From the NCBI GenBank assembly GCA_003518205.1, contig DOZC01000062.1:1-10986 (forward strand): DNA of 10,986 nt, given 5' to 3'. This document shows, piece by piece, positions 1 through 7,764 of this stretch. This DNA is from Minisyncoccota bacterium. GTDB taxonomy: Bacteria; Patescibacteriota; Microgenomatia; UBA1400; PJMF01. The notes under the pieces were generated by a model that worked only from the letters and a program-made list of their open reading frames with translations, was not told where the DNA came from and searched no databases. The position numbers and the translations under genes were made by a program. Every line of letters starts with the position of its first letter. The first letter of the stretch is position 1.

Positions 1-1
1 T

Positions 2-115
2 ATGTTTGTGAGTTTGGGTACTGAGGAAGTCTCACTTATTACTCGTCAACCAGATATAATTTTACAGTTATGTAACTATGCCAATTCACTCCTGGGCGAA
101 TGTAGCTTATCATGA
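2..115 (+). CDS. Possible 3' end of an upstream gene (unrecognised, partial)
   Basis: One frame is open from the left edge and ends at the TGA at 113-115, giving at least 37 residues. That stop overlaps the ATG at 112 of the next gene in an ATGA arrangement, the same coupling geometry as ftsW/murG and murG/ftsQ in this window. The peptide shows no motif I recognise. An open frame this short is not rare by chance, and an exact TATAAT lies inside it at 55-60, so the stretch may instead be non-coding promoter DNA. Sequence left of the window would decide. Confidence 0.25.
   Translation: MFVSLGTEEVSLITRQPDIILQLCNYANSLLGECSLS
55..60 (+). promoter_or_regulatory. Possible -10 box upstream of the EEP-family gene
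   Basis: An exact TATAAT hexamer ends 51 bases before the ATG at 112, predicting a leader of roughly 45 bases. No convincing -35 hexamer sits 16-18 bases upstream and there is no extended -10 TGN. I also see no clear Shine-Dalgarno motif before the ATG. This is a weak promoter candidate that conflicts with reading 2-115 as the end of a coding gene. Confidence 0.3.
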
Positions 116-945
116 AAAACTCTTTAGAATTTTGGTTGATTACTTACAACCTTCAGTTTTCACTTAATGGCGAAAAAATTTCTGACAACTTGGTTAAATT
201 TGCCCGTCAAGGCATAACTATTTTCTGCCTTCAAGAGGTGGTGGCTCAAAAAAACCAGCCTTTTATCATTGACTTAATTCTCAAAAAACTTGGCTCCAAC
301 TGGAAAGAAATTCATTATTTAAACCAAAATTTAGGCAATGCAAACATGGGTAATTGCATTATTTGGGATAATTCCAAGTTTAAATTACTGAAAACCCAAA
401 ATTTAGCTTTGGTTCCAGCAAAAGCTTTTGCAATTCATGAATGGATTTTTGCCAAATTGGTTGGCGGTAATACCATTCCATATCAACGGCGATCAATTAT
501 GGCCGAATTTGAATATCAAAAATTCAAATTTAGAATTTTTAATTTACATCTGGATCATATTGGTGGCATTAGCCAAAGAATGAGACAGCTTGAACAAGTT
601 TTAGCCGGAAATCACCACCAAGTTAAATTAGATTACGAAATATTTTGTGGTGATTTTAATAATTTTGACTTGTTACAAACCAAACAGGAAACTAAATCAA
701 CTCAGGCCAGGTTCGGACTAGAATTTAAACACGTTTCAGCTGATATTGATTGGACTGCCGACCTCTATAACATCGAAATGGCCAATGTAGTTTGGTGGTT
801 TAAATTAGCTATCAAGATCTTCCACATCCACATTAGACGATGTTTGGATGCTGTTTGGGTCAAAGGTTTTAAATCAGCTAGTTGTAAAAAAATTGAGCTA
901 ACTGGCTCTGACCACTTTCCTATTCTGACCAAACTTAATTTTTGA
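112..945 (+). CDS. Endonuclease/exonuclease/phosphatase (EEP) family metal-dependent hydrolase
   Basis: This 277-residue protein has the full set of EEP-fold catalytic motifs in order. These are the Asn of YNLQ (N13), the metal-ligand Glu of LQEV (E42), the His of NLHLDH (H146), the CGDFNN block (D181, N183), LDAVW (D246) and the terminal SDHFP pair (D267, H268). The family includes DNase I, exonuclease III, sphingomyelinases and inositol phosphatases, all Mg2+-dependent phosphoester hydrolases. It lacks the close spacing and motifs I would expect of an AP endonuclease (XthA), so nucleic acid, phospholipid or sugar phosphate are all possible substrates. I see no clear signal peptide, which suggests a cytoplasmic protein. 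It faces ftsZ tail to tail and is probably not part of the cell-wall operon. The fold is secure; the substrate is unknown. Confidence 0.85.
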   Translation: MKNSLEFWLITYNLQFSLNGEKISDNLVKFARQGITIFCLQEVVAQKNQPFIIDLILKKLGSNWKEIHYLNQNLGNANMGNCIIWDNSKFKLLKTQNLALVPAKAFAIHEWIFAKLVGGNTIPYQRRSIMAEFEYQKFKFRIFNLHLDHIGGISQRMRQLEQVLAGNHHQVKLDYEIFCGDFNNFDLLQTKQETKSTQARFGLEFKHVSADIDWTADLYNIEMANVVWWFKLAIKIFHIHIRRCLDAVWVKGFKSASCKKIELTGSDHFPILTKLNF

Positions 946-959
946 TTAAAATTAGCGAA

Positions 960-2255
960 CTACTTCCGTCTCAAAAAAGCCGGAATCTCAAACTCATCAT
1001 CTTCACTAGTTGTTGAGGAAGTTTGAGCTGAAGGGTTAGTTTGAGTTTCACTAGTTTTATCAAAACTAACTGGTCGAGACGCAAATCCGGATTGTGATTC
1101 TAACTCATCACTGGTTTGGTGAGCCGAAATCTGTGAGAGAGTTTGAGGTTGAGTAAAACCAGTGGGAGCTCGATCAATTTTAGTTTCGTCCACAACTTGA
1201 TCAGGTTCTGGCGCCATTCGGCTGGGAGCCATTGGCCCCATGCGACGCCTAGAATCTCTTCCATAAGCTCCAAACATCATTCTCTGATTGTAACCAGGGC
1301 GCTCATCAAAGCCAGTGGCGATCACACTAATTTTGATTTTATTACCCATGGTTTCATCGATAGTGGCTCCAAAAATGATTTGAGAATCTGGATCAGCCGC
1401 CTCAGAAATTATTGATGAGGCATCAGACACTTCGGTCATGGTCATGTCTGAACCACCAATGATGTTGTAGAGAATGCCTTTGGCGCCAGAGATTGAAATT
1501 TCCAAAAGCGGAGAGGAAATCGCCATTCGAGCCGCAGTGGCTGCTCGATTTTCGCCTGAAGCTTCACCAATGCCCATCAAAGCACTGCCTGAATCCAACA
1601 TAATGGTTTTAACATCAGCAAAATCCACATTGATTAAACCTGGAACCGTAATTAAATCTGAAATGCCCTTGACACCCTGACCTAAAACATTATCTGCCAA
1701 ACGAAAAGCATCCAAGAGCGTCATCTTTTTATCCACCACTTCCATTAAACGCTGATTGGGAATCACAATTAAGGTGTCAACTGATTCAGCCAAACCCTCA
1801 ATGCCTTCTTCAGCAGTTTGCATTCGCCGCATGCCTTCAAAAGCAAAAGGCTTGGTGACAACGGCTACGGTTAAAGCCCCAACTTCTTTGGCGATTTCGG
1901 CCACAATGGGTGAAGCCCCAGTTCCAGTGCCACCACCCATGCCAGCAGTGATAAACACCATATCAGTATCAAACAGTAAATCTTTGATTTTTTCGCGACT
2001 CTCTTCAGCTGCAGTTCGACCTACTTCCGGATCAGCTCCAGCACCCAACCCTCTGGTAAAATTATTACCGATTTGAAGTTTGGTATCAGCCTGTGAAGTT
2101 AATAAAGCCTGAGCATCAGTATTGATAGAAATAAACTCAACTCCATGGATTTGTTTTGATGACACCATTGAATTGACCGCATTATTACCGCCACCACCCA
2201 CACCGATGACTTTAATTTTGGCAAAAGTAGTGTTAGATGGTTTAACTAATCCCAT
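960..2255 (-). CDS. ftsZ: Cell division GTPase FtsZ
   Basis: FtsZ is the tubulin-like GTPase that assembles the cytokinetic Z-ring. From the ATG at 2255 the protein is 431 residues. It has the nucleotide loop GGGGNN (20-25), GAGADPE (about 71-77), the tubulin signature GGGTGTG (107-113) and the T7 synergy loop NVDFAD (209-214) with its catalytic aspartates. A charged, Ser/Thr/Gln-rich linker of about 100 residues follows. The last residues, EIPAFLRRK, are the conserved C-terminal peptide that binds FtsA. The frame stays open to a TTG at 2291 (443 residues). I prefer the ATG because FtsZ proteins usually have only a short tail before the first strand, and because a promoter-like element overlaps the extra codons. 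The TTG does have an AAAGG about 11 bases upstream, so it is not excluded. It is the last gene of the minus-strand run. Confidence 0.97.
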   Translation of the reverse strand: MGLVKPSNTTFAKIKVIGVGGGGNNAVNSMVSSKQIHGVEFISINTDAQALLTSQADTKLQIGNNFTRGLGAGADPEVGRTAAEESREKIKDLLFDTDMVFITAGMGGGTGTGASPIVAEIAKEVGALTVAVVTKPFAFEGMRRMQTAEEGIEGLAESVDTLIVIPNQRLMEVVDKKMTLLDAFRLADNVLGQGVKGISDLITVPGLINVDFADVKTIMLDSGSALMGIGEASGENRAATAARMAISSPLLEISISGAKGILYNIIGGSDMTMTEVSDASSIISEAADPDSQIIFGATIDETMGNKIKISVIATGFDERPGYNQRMMFGAYGRDSRRRMGPMAPSRMAPEPDQVVDETKIDRAPTGFTQPQTLSQISAHQTSDELESQSGFASRPVSFDKTSETQTNPSAQTSSTTSEDDEFEIPAFLRRK

Positions 2256-2262
2256 AGCAATC

Positions 2263-2291
2263 AAAATATAACAAATACTATCAGTCGTCAA
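2263..2291 (-). promoter_or_regulatory. Candidate promoter just upstream of ftsZ
   Basis: On the minus strand TTGACG (2291-2286) is followed 17 bases later by TATTTT (2268-2263); TATATT (2270-2265) is also present at 15-base spacing. The TATTTT box ends 7 bases before the ATG at 2255, so transcription would begin at or next to the start codon, giving a leaderless ftsZ message. The -35 is close to consensus and the -10 only moderate. The TTG of the -35 is the same triplet as the alternative long start. Confidence 0.4.
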
Positions 2292-2305
2292 GCGACCGAT
2301 TGCCT

Positions 2306-3613
2306 TTACGGCAAAACTGATTTAATAATTCCCCAGATTTTTCCTCCCAGACCTTTGGGGTCAAACCAGCCGCTTAAAGCCTCAAACGGCGATCCGCCTT
2401 TAACTTCTCGACCTCCGCCCTGACGCAAACCATGAAATAGCAAACCAATACTGGTAGCATATGATGGTTTTTCAATATCAGACACCAGGCCATCTAGCTT
2501 GGTGGGGAAGCCAACTCGAACAGGTAAATTTAGGTTTTTGCGAGCTACTTCGGCCAGTTTGACAGTTAAAGCCCCACCACCAGTCAAAACCAAGCCGGCG
2601 GGAACTTTACCCATTAAATCAGCTTTGGCCATTTGCTCAGCGATGATGTCGACTATTTCCTTCATCCTGGGAATCATAATGCCCTCGACTAAAGTTCGTT
2701 TAGACAATGGCTCGCTTAATTCGGGCAAATCCAAACGGGTTAAATCTAAAACATCACTTTTTTTGCGACGCCGATTTAATTCTTCTTTGGATTCACCGGG
2801 TAAAGGACTAATTGATTGTAGATCGGCTTCAACCAGGGAAAGTTTAATTTTCTCGGCTGCATCCAAACTAATTCGACACCCCAAAGCGATGTCTTGAGTT
2901 ACGTGTCGAGCTCCCACTGGAATGGCTCCGGAAAACTCCAGACAACCATCCACATAGGCACAGAGTGAAGTGGAACCGGCTCCCAAATCTATTACCATCA
3001 CTCCCAATTCTTTTTCAGTCTCAGTCACCGTAACTTCAGCTGAAGCTAGGCCTGAGAAAACAAAACCGTCGACTTTTAGAGCTAAATCGTTGAGACATTT
3101 CTCGAGATTCTTCAAGGCAGTCGACATTCCAGTGATGATATGGGCTTCAGACTCGAGTCTAACTCCAGTCATTCCTACCGGATCCTTAATACCTTCTTGA
3201 GAATCAACTTTAAAATCTCGAGGAATCACGTGCATGATTTCTCGATCTGCCGGCAAAGAAATGGCTCGAGCTGCCTCAATCACACGATCAACATCGAGTC
3301 GAGTTATTTCCTGATCCGGCGAAGCTACTGCGACTACACCCTTTGAATTGCGAGAGCTGATGTGAGCCCCACTGACTGACACAAAGGCACTTACCACCTC
3401 AAATCCCGCCATGCGCTCGGCTGCGTCTAAACTGAGAGAGATGGTGTTGAGCACTTGCTCGAGATCCACGATTACACTGCGTTTCATGCCTCGGGCAGGA
3501 ACGGCTGAAACACCAACTACCCGCAATTGCTTGTCTTCTCCCACAGTTGCAATCAAGGTCACACACTTGTCAGTGCCGAGATCGATCGCCGTAATTACCC
3601 GATTTTTTGTCAT
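2306..3613 (-). CDS. ftsA: Cell division protein FtsA, actin-like membrane tether of FtsZ
   Basis: FtsA is an ATP-binding actin homologue that anchors FtsZ filaments to the inner membrane and recruits later divisome proteins. The 435-residue protein shows the phosphate-1 loop AIDLGTDK (9-16), phosphate-2 loop VIDLGAGST (207-215) and adenosine motif TGGGA (344-348). The SHS2/1C domain characteristic of FtsA lies between the first two. A C-terminal amphipathic segment, [13 protein letters not shown] (423-435), matches the usual membrane-targeting helix, joined by a Gly-rich linker at about 398-422. The ATG at 3613 has no Shine-Dalgarno motif but a near-consensus promoter sits just upstream. A 31-bp gap separates it from ftsQ. 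Its gap to ftsZ is 50 bp from the preferred ftsZ ATG. Pairing with an FtsZ that keeps the FtsA-binding tail supports a working module. Confidence 0.96.
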   Translation of the reverse strand: MTKNRVITAIDLGTDKCVTLIATVGEDKQLRVVGVSAVPARGMKRSVIVDLEQVLNTISLSLDAAERMAGFEVVSAFVSVSGAHISSRNSKGVVAVASPDQEITRLDVDRVIEAARAISLPADREIMHVIPRDFKVDSQEGIKDPVGMTGVRLESEAHIITGMSTALKNLEKCLNDLALKVDGFVFSGLASAEVTVTETEKELGVMVIDLGAGSTSLCAYVDGCLEFSGAIPVGARHVTQDIALGCRISLDAAEKIKLSLVEADLQSISPLPGESKEELNRRRKKSDVLDLTRLDLPELSEPLSKRTLVEGIMIPRMKEIVDIIAEQMAKADLMGKVPAGLVLTGGGALTVKLAEVARKNLNLPVRVGFPTKLDGLVSDIEKPSYATSIGLLFHGLRQGGGREVKGGSPFEALSGWFDPKGLGGKIWGIIKSVLP

Positions 3614-3629
3614 AAGGTTTCAGGTACTC

Positions 3630-3658
3630 ACTATACCTAATTTTCTAGTTACTGTCAC
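3630..3658 (-). promoter_or_regulatory. Near-consensus sigma70-type promoter for ftsA
   Basis: On the minus strand GTGACA (3658-3653) and TATAGT (3635-3630) are separated by exactly 17 bases; each hexamer matches the consensus at five of six positions. The -35 lies in the last codons of ftsQ. Predicted transcription starts near 3623, about 10 bases before the ftsA ATG at 3613, leaving no room for a normal ribosome binding site. It would allow ftsA (and ftsZ) to be transcribed separately from the cell-wall genes upstream. Confidence 0.55.
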
Positions 3659-4442
3659 GGGCTGACTTGGGTGAAACTGAGTCAATTGAGTTGGGTTCGA
3701 GAACCGGTAATTTAAACCGCAAGTCTAATTGACGATAATTTTCTCCCAAACTTTCAGATTTTTCTGCCAGTAATGTTTCGACTTGCTTAAATCTGCCCCA
3801 TGCCTGGTCTAGATTAGTAAACGGCTCGATTATAAGTTGCCAATTGGCCCATTTAACTTCAGTTTTGAAACTATCCACCATCACCACCAAATTCGGAGGA
3901 GGAACGTGTTGGCTAAAAACCTGTTCGAGCTGAATCAGCCAGACCAACAAATCAGAATTAAGCCGCTGATCGGTTACAGCAGTAACCATTAATTCCTGAC
4001 TTAAAGTGATTTTAGGCAAAACTAATTCTGCCGCCACCGAAGCTGATGCTGCCATCAAGCTACCAGCTTGATTAACTTGCCACCATGATTGATCTGGCAA
4101 TTGAATTAAAAAAACCGGAGAACTGCTAATATACTTCAAAACTAAAGTTTGGGGCAAACGTTTGTGCCAAGTTTGAAGTTCAAAATCTTGATTTTGCCCA
4201 TCAGTGAAATGACTTAACTCTCGCCACTCAGGTCGATTTAAATCTAGCCACAACATGTTTTGCTTTAAGGGAGTTTTTGCTAGAACACATTGCTCTGGAG
4301 CCACCAACTGCTGATCCAGCCAACACTCAATTTGGCGAACTCGCCACCAGCTTAAAATTATTCCCAAAAGTCCTCCCCAAAAAAATAGGCTTAAAAATAA
4401 CCGCCAGTTCTTGGTGCCAAATAATCCAGAAATTCGATTCAT
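3645..4442 (-). CDS. ftsQ: FtsQ/DivIB-like bitopic divisome protein
   Basis: The 265-residue protein has the FtsQ/DivIB layout: a short cytoplasmic N-terminus, one transmembrane segment at about 13-33, then an extracytoplasmic region. The outer part has weak FtsQ features: a stretch near RLPQTLVLKY and SWWQVNQAGSLM resembling the POTRA/beta-domain junction, and YRQLDLRFKLPV near the end, where FtsQ proteins carry a similar strand. In other bacteria FtsQ links early cytoplasmic division proteins to the septal synthases through FtsB/FtsL. I chose the ATG at 4442 because it overlaps the murG stop as ATGA; the frame extends to a TTG at 4475, but that would bury 37 bases in murG. Primary sequence similarity is low, as usual for the family, so the name rests largely on topology and position before ftsA and ftsZ. 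Confidence 0.78.
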   Translation of the reverse strand: MNRISGLFGTKNWRLFLSLFFWGGLLGIILSWWRVRQIECWLDQQLVAPEQCVLAKTPLKQNMLWLDLNRPEWRELSHFTDGQNQDFELQTWHKRLPQTLVLKYISSSPVFLIQLPDQSWWQVNQAGSLMAASASVAAELVLPKITLSQELMVTAVTDQRLNSDLLVWLIQLEQVFSQHVPPPNLVVMVDSFKTEVKWANWQLIIEPFTNLDQAWGRFKQVETLLAEKSESLGENYRQLDLRFKLPVLEPNSIDSVSPKSARDSN

Positions 4443-5518
4443 GATGCTTGCAACGCTGCTTGAAGCAATTGCCAAATTCCTTCTAAAGCCTTAGTTGGCA
4501 CCGACAACTGACCTAAGGCTTGCCGGAAAGTTAACTGTTGAGTTTGAAGTTGCTGAATGGCTTTCAATAACGCTTGAGGAGATAGTTGAGCTTGTTCCAA
4601 GAGTATCGCTCCTCCAGCTTCTACTAGCCACAGAGCATTTAATTTTTGCTCATCTTGATAAGCAAACGGCAAAGGAATTAAAACCGCCGGCACCTGAACT
4701 ACTACTAGCTCAGTAACAGTGTTGGCGCCAGCTCGACTCACCCCCAAAGTGGTAGGTTGACGCCAGAACCAAAATAACTCCGTGTCACTCAGCCATTCTC
4801 TGGCATAATATCGACCCGGTTGTGACGGTTCTGCTGCGGCTTGAGTGCCTCGCTGATGAATCACACACCAATCTTGAGTTAGTGGGGCAATGATTTGATC
4901 CACACATTGATTGATGGCTTGAGAGCCCTGGCTACCGCCGGTAATTACTAAAATTGGTTTGTGATGAGGATTTTGAAACCAGGTTGGAGGTTTCAGATTT
5001 GAATCAAACAAACTTGATCGCAAAGGATTTCCAACTACTCGGGTTTTTTGGGCTGGAAAATATTTTAAACTAACTTCAAAAGCTACTCCCACCTTGGTAG
5101 CAAACTTACCAATCCAACGGTTGGCCAGTCCCACTGTTCGAGTTTGCTCATGAGTCACGATCGGAATTCGCTGTAACCAAGCAGCCAAAACCACTGGCAC
5201 GGCTAAATAACCTCCGAAAGTTAACACCGCTGTGGGGCGTTCTTGCCAAAGCAACCAACAGGCCTGCCAAGTACTGACTATCAATGCCAACCAACGCCCT
5301 GGCAATTGCCACCAAGGAATTAAGGCAAATTTTGGAGTCGACAAAATCAGAAAGGGTATCTGACGCTTGGCAATTTCAAATTTTTCTAAGGCTGGTTGAT
5401 TGACCTGGCTATGAGTTCGACCCACAAAAACTAATTTAACCTCCGGGTGATATAACTTTAACCAATCAATCATGGCCAAGGCTGGAGTGAGATGTCCGCC
5501 TGTTAGCAACAGTTTCAT
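4439..5518 (-). CDS. murG: UDP-GlcNAc:lipid I GlcNAc transferase MurG
   Basis: MurG adds GlcNAc to lipid I on the cytoplasmic membrane face, making lipid II. The 359-residue protein has the two-Rossmann GT-B layout. The N-terminal acceptor domain carries TGGHLTPA (6-13), FGGYLAVP (101-108), HEQ (123-125) and GNPLR (163-167). The donor domain has ITGGSQGSQ (192-200) and SRAGANT (261-267) with E270. Two signatures are reduced: the first glycine loop is usually GGTGGH and here reads LTGGH, and the usual HQ..NA donor block reads DEQKLNA (289-295). Length is normal for the family. Its start overlaps the ftsW stop and its stop overlaps the ftsQ start, both as ATGA, implying translational coupling. 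A GGAAAA tract lies a few bases before the ATG and may be a weak ribosome site. Confidence 0.93.
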   Translation of the reverse strand: MKLLLTGGHLTPALAMIDWLKLYHPEVKLVFVGRTHSQVNQPALEKFEIAKRQIPFLILSTPKFALIPWWQLPGRWLALIVSTWQACWLLWQERPTAVLTFGGYLAVPVVLAAWLQRIPIVTHEQTRTVGLANRWIGKFATKVGVAFEVSLKYFPAQKTRVVGNPLRSSLFDSNLKPPTWFQNPHHKPILVITGGSQGSQAINQCVDQIIAPLTQDWCVIHQRGTQAAAEPSQPGRYYAREWLSDTELFWFWRQPTTLGVSRAGANTVTELVVVQVPAVLIPLPFAYQDEQKLNALWLVEAGGAILLEQAQLSPQALLKAIQQLQTQQLTFRQALGQLSVPTKALEGIWQLLQAALQAS

Positions 5519-6705
5519 GTTTTTTCCGATTTAATTTGACTAAGTTGTAATAATAAACCCATTATAAAGAAAAGCATTAATAATGACGAGCCACCATATG
5601 AGAAAAAGGGGAGCGGAATACCAGTTAGTGGTACAAGTGCTACCACCGCTGCTAAGTTGAGAAACACTTGAGACCCAACCCAAATCCCAATACCTTGAGC
5701 CACCAAGCGCTCAAAACTTTGCGGGGGTAATTCCCGACCTAGTTTAAATATCACTAGCACCAAACTCAAAAATAATCCCAAAATTAAAATCGCTCCCACA
5801 AAACCCAGTTCTTCACCCACAATAGCAAAAATTGAATCACTGCTGGCTTCAGGTATATAGAGATACTTTTGAGTTGAATTGCCCAATCCTTGACCAAACC
5901 AACCACCATTACCCAAACCCAAAGTCACCTGCCTAATGTGAAAACCTTTGCCCAGTGGGTCAGCTTCAGGATTTAAGTAAGTAGTCACTCGAGCTAATCG
6001 ATAAGGTGAGGTAACTATAACCACAATTAATCCCAATAAACCGACTACCATGATTGGCAATAACTTGACCAAATTGCCGTTGGCTACAAAATACAGTCCC
6101 AACATCAAACTCAAAACAATTAATAACGAACCCAAATCTGGTTGCATGAGTACTAAAAAAGTCGGCAGACTGGAAAACATTAAAAATGCTCCCAATCGTT
6201 GATGCTTACTGAGCCAGGAAGCAAAAAAGATCAGGGTGGCAAATTTTAAAAACTCGGCTGGCTGAGCCTGAAGCCCGCCAATTGATAGCCAACGATGAGC
6301 GCCATTGAGAGCCAAACCAATGCCGGGTATAAAAACCAAAACTAAACTCACCATAGCCACCAAATACCACCAAACCGCAGTTTTTTGCCAAAACTTAATT
6401 GGCCACAACCAGCCTAAACCAAAAACACTCCATCCTAAAAACATCCATTTAGTTTGCTGAGTTAAAAAATAGTAGGAATGTCCCACCATTTGAAAGCTTT
6501 CAGCCGTCGAAGCTTCAAAAACAAAAAATAGGCCTAAAGCGCAAAGGATTGGCAATAAAATCAACAAACTTTGCTGCCAAAAGTTAAATCGCGGTTTTGG
6601 CCACTGCCAATTCAAAAACTGATTTCTACCTGAAGATTTTTTTGAAGTTTGAGGTCGATTTGTTCGGGTTGAACCTCGAGCATAATCAGCCTGTTGGGTT
6701 TGCAT
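5515..6705 (-). CDS. ftsW: SEDS-family septal peptidoglycan polymerase FtsW
   Basis: This 396-residue multi-pass membrane protein has the SEDS signature N..AVVALVPLTGIPLPFF then SYGGSS (350-374), plus NGAHRWL (134-140), QPAEFLK (148-154) and QPDLG (188-192). The extracellular loop IPEASSD (284-290) before IFAIVGEELG contains D290, aligned by motif with the catalytic aspartate of RodA/FtsW. SEDS proteins polymerise lipid II into glycan strands with a class B PBP partner, which is not in this window. A basic, Ser/Thr-rich cytoplasmic N-terminus of about 43 residues precedes the first membrane segment. FtsW is preferred over RodA from its position between mraY and murG. It starts 4 bases after the mraY stop and has no visible Shine-Dalgarno motif. 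Confidence 0.93.
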   Translation of the reverse strand: MQTQQADYARGSTRTNRPQTSKKSSGRNQFLNWQWPKPRFNFWQQSLLILLPILCALGLFFVFEASTAESFQMVGHSYYFLTQQTKWMFLGWSVFGLGWLWPIKFWQKTAVWWYLVAMVSLVLVFIPGIGLALNGAHRWLSIGGLQAQPAEFLKFATLIFFASWLSKHQRLGAFLMFSSLPTFLVLMQPDLGSLLIVLSLMLGLYFVANGNLVKLLPIMVVGLLGLIVVIVTSPYRLARVTTYLNPEADPLGKGFHIRQVTLGLGNGGWFGQGLGNSTQKYLYIPEASSDSIFAIVGEELGFVGAILILGLFLSLVLVIFKLGRELPPQSFERLVAQGIGIWVGSQVFLNLAAVVALVPLTGIPLPFFSYGGSSLLMLFFIMGLLLQLSQIKSEKT

Positions 6706-6709
6706 AAAC

Positions 6710-7753
6710 TTAAATTACTGCCAACCAAACTCCAAACAAGGTGAGCATAATCTGCATCAGCCACACTCGTTGGACAATTTTAGGTTCTTCCCAGCCCATT
6801 TGTTGCAAAGTTAAGTGAAAAGGAGCGGCAGGAATAATTTTGCGTTTAAAAAATCGCTTGGATAAAAGTTGCATTAAAGAAGTAGAAATCTCGAACACAA
6901 ACACAAAACCAATAATTACTAAAGCCACAATTTTTCCTAGCAGCAAACCCACCACTGCCAGAGTTGCACCAAAAGCCATCGCGCCCACATCACCCATAAA
7001 TAATCTAGCTGGAAAAACATTAAAGTACAAAAATGATACTAACGAGCCAATCCACAAGACTAAAAATAGTGACAAAGGCACGTCTAAAATTGTAGATGAC
7101 AAAAACCACAAACCAAACAATGAGATCATCAGCGTTCCTGAGGCCAGACCATCTAAACCATCAGTGATATTCACCGCGTTGGCAAAAGCCACAATCACAA
7201 AAACCGCAAAAGGCATAAACCACCATCCCAAATGAAAAGTGCCAATAAAGGGCACATGTAGGATTGAAATTCCTAAATTAAAATACAACATGGCGGCCGT
7301 GATACTAGCCAAAATAAGTTGAAGTATCAATTTATGATGCAACCTCAGACCAAAGAATTTTTCTTTTTGAAAACCGAAAAACTTTTTAATATCGTCATAA
7401 AGTCCCAAAATTCCAAAGGATAGAAAAGTAAAAAACAACACATTCACTTCTGCTTGATAATTGGCATAAACACTTGTGACCTCAATTCCCAGCAATGGAA
7501 ATAGTGGTAACAGCATGGCAAATAGACCAGAGACAGCCATGATCACCAACAACCCGCCTCCCACCGGAACTCCAGCTTTAAAACCATGAAATCGATCATA
7601 AATCGGGGTGGATTGACCAAAAGCATCTTTGGTTTGTTGGAGCGCCCGTTGAAATTTCAGCTGATAGAGCAAGTTAATAAACGGAATAATCGCCAAACTA
7701 GTGGTAATAAATGAAAAAATTAGAAATCCAAGGGAAAGGGCGAGAGAGCTCAT
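6710..7753 (-). CDS. mraY: Phospho-MurNAc-pentapeptide transferase MraY
   Basis: MraY transfers phospho-MurNAc-pentapeptide from its UDP carrier to undecaprenyl phosphate, forming lipid I. The 347-residue polytopic protein has the Mg2+/catalytic aspartates of YDDIKK (D120, D121), the NITDGLDG loop (195-202) and FMGDVG (252-257, D255). The N-terminal TPTMGG-like element reads VPVGGG (62-67). The usual PxHHHxE loop reads PFHLTLQ (311-317), retaining one of three histidines and replacing the Glu with Gln; the following GWEEPKIV is typical. Overall order and spacing fit MraY better than the related WecA-type transferases, which is supported by the mur/fts setting. TAAGG, overlapping the murA stop, lies about 9 bases before the ATG and is one of the few plausible ribosome binding sites in the cluster. 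The gap to murA is 11 bp. Confidence 0.93.
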   Translation of the reverse strand: MSSLALSLGFLIFSFITTSLAIIPFINLLYQLKFQRALQQTKDAFGQSTPIYDRFHGFKAGVPVGGGLLVIMAVSGLFAMLLPLFPLLGIEVTSVYANYQAEVNVLFFTFLSFGILGLYDDIKKFFGFQKEKFFGLRLHHKLILQLILASITAAMLYFNLGISILHVPFIGTFHLGWWFMPFAVFVIVAFANAVNITDGLDGLASGTLMISLFGLWFLSSTILDVPLSLFLVLWIGSLVSFLYFNVFPARLFMGDVGAMAFGATLAVVGLLLGKIVALVIIGFVFVFEISTSLMQLLSKRFFKRKIIPAAPFHLTLQQMGWEEPKIVQRVWLMQIMLTLFGVWLAVI

Positions 7754-7764
7754 AATATTAAACC

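Noticed and set aside
935..955. Inverted repeat AATTTT / AAAATT around the EEP stop codon, possible bidirectional terminator between convergent genes
   Set aside because: The stem is six or seven A/T or wobble pairs with no G/C core and no clear T-tract after a stable hairpin, so it is too weak to call an intrinsic terminator.
1143..2076. Three plus-strand open frames (90, 68 and 106 codons) opposite ftsZ
   Set aside because: They are antisense shadows of conserved ftsZ codons, with low-complexity Pro/Ser/Lys-rich translations and no recognisable motif.
2300..2314. Hairpin TTGCC-TTTAC-GGCAA over the ftsA stop that could mask the AGG before the long ftsZ start
   Set aside because: A five-base stem is expected by chance, and the TTG start it would control is not the preferred ftsZ start.
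2499..3665. Plus-strand open frames of 132, 76, 68 and 84 codons opposite ftsA
   Set aside because: Each lies antisense to well-conserved ftsA sequence and has no motif or initiation signal of its own.
4443..4475. Longer ftsQ start at the TTG at 4475
   Set aside because: It would overlap murG by 37 bases, while the ATG at 4442 forms the same ATGA overlap seen at ftsW/murG.
6840..7235. 131-codon plus-strand open frame opposite mraY
   Set aside because: Its Lys/Thr/Asn-rich composition is what the reverse complement of hydrophobic membrane codons gives; mraY motifs on the other strand are clear.
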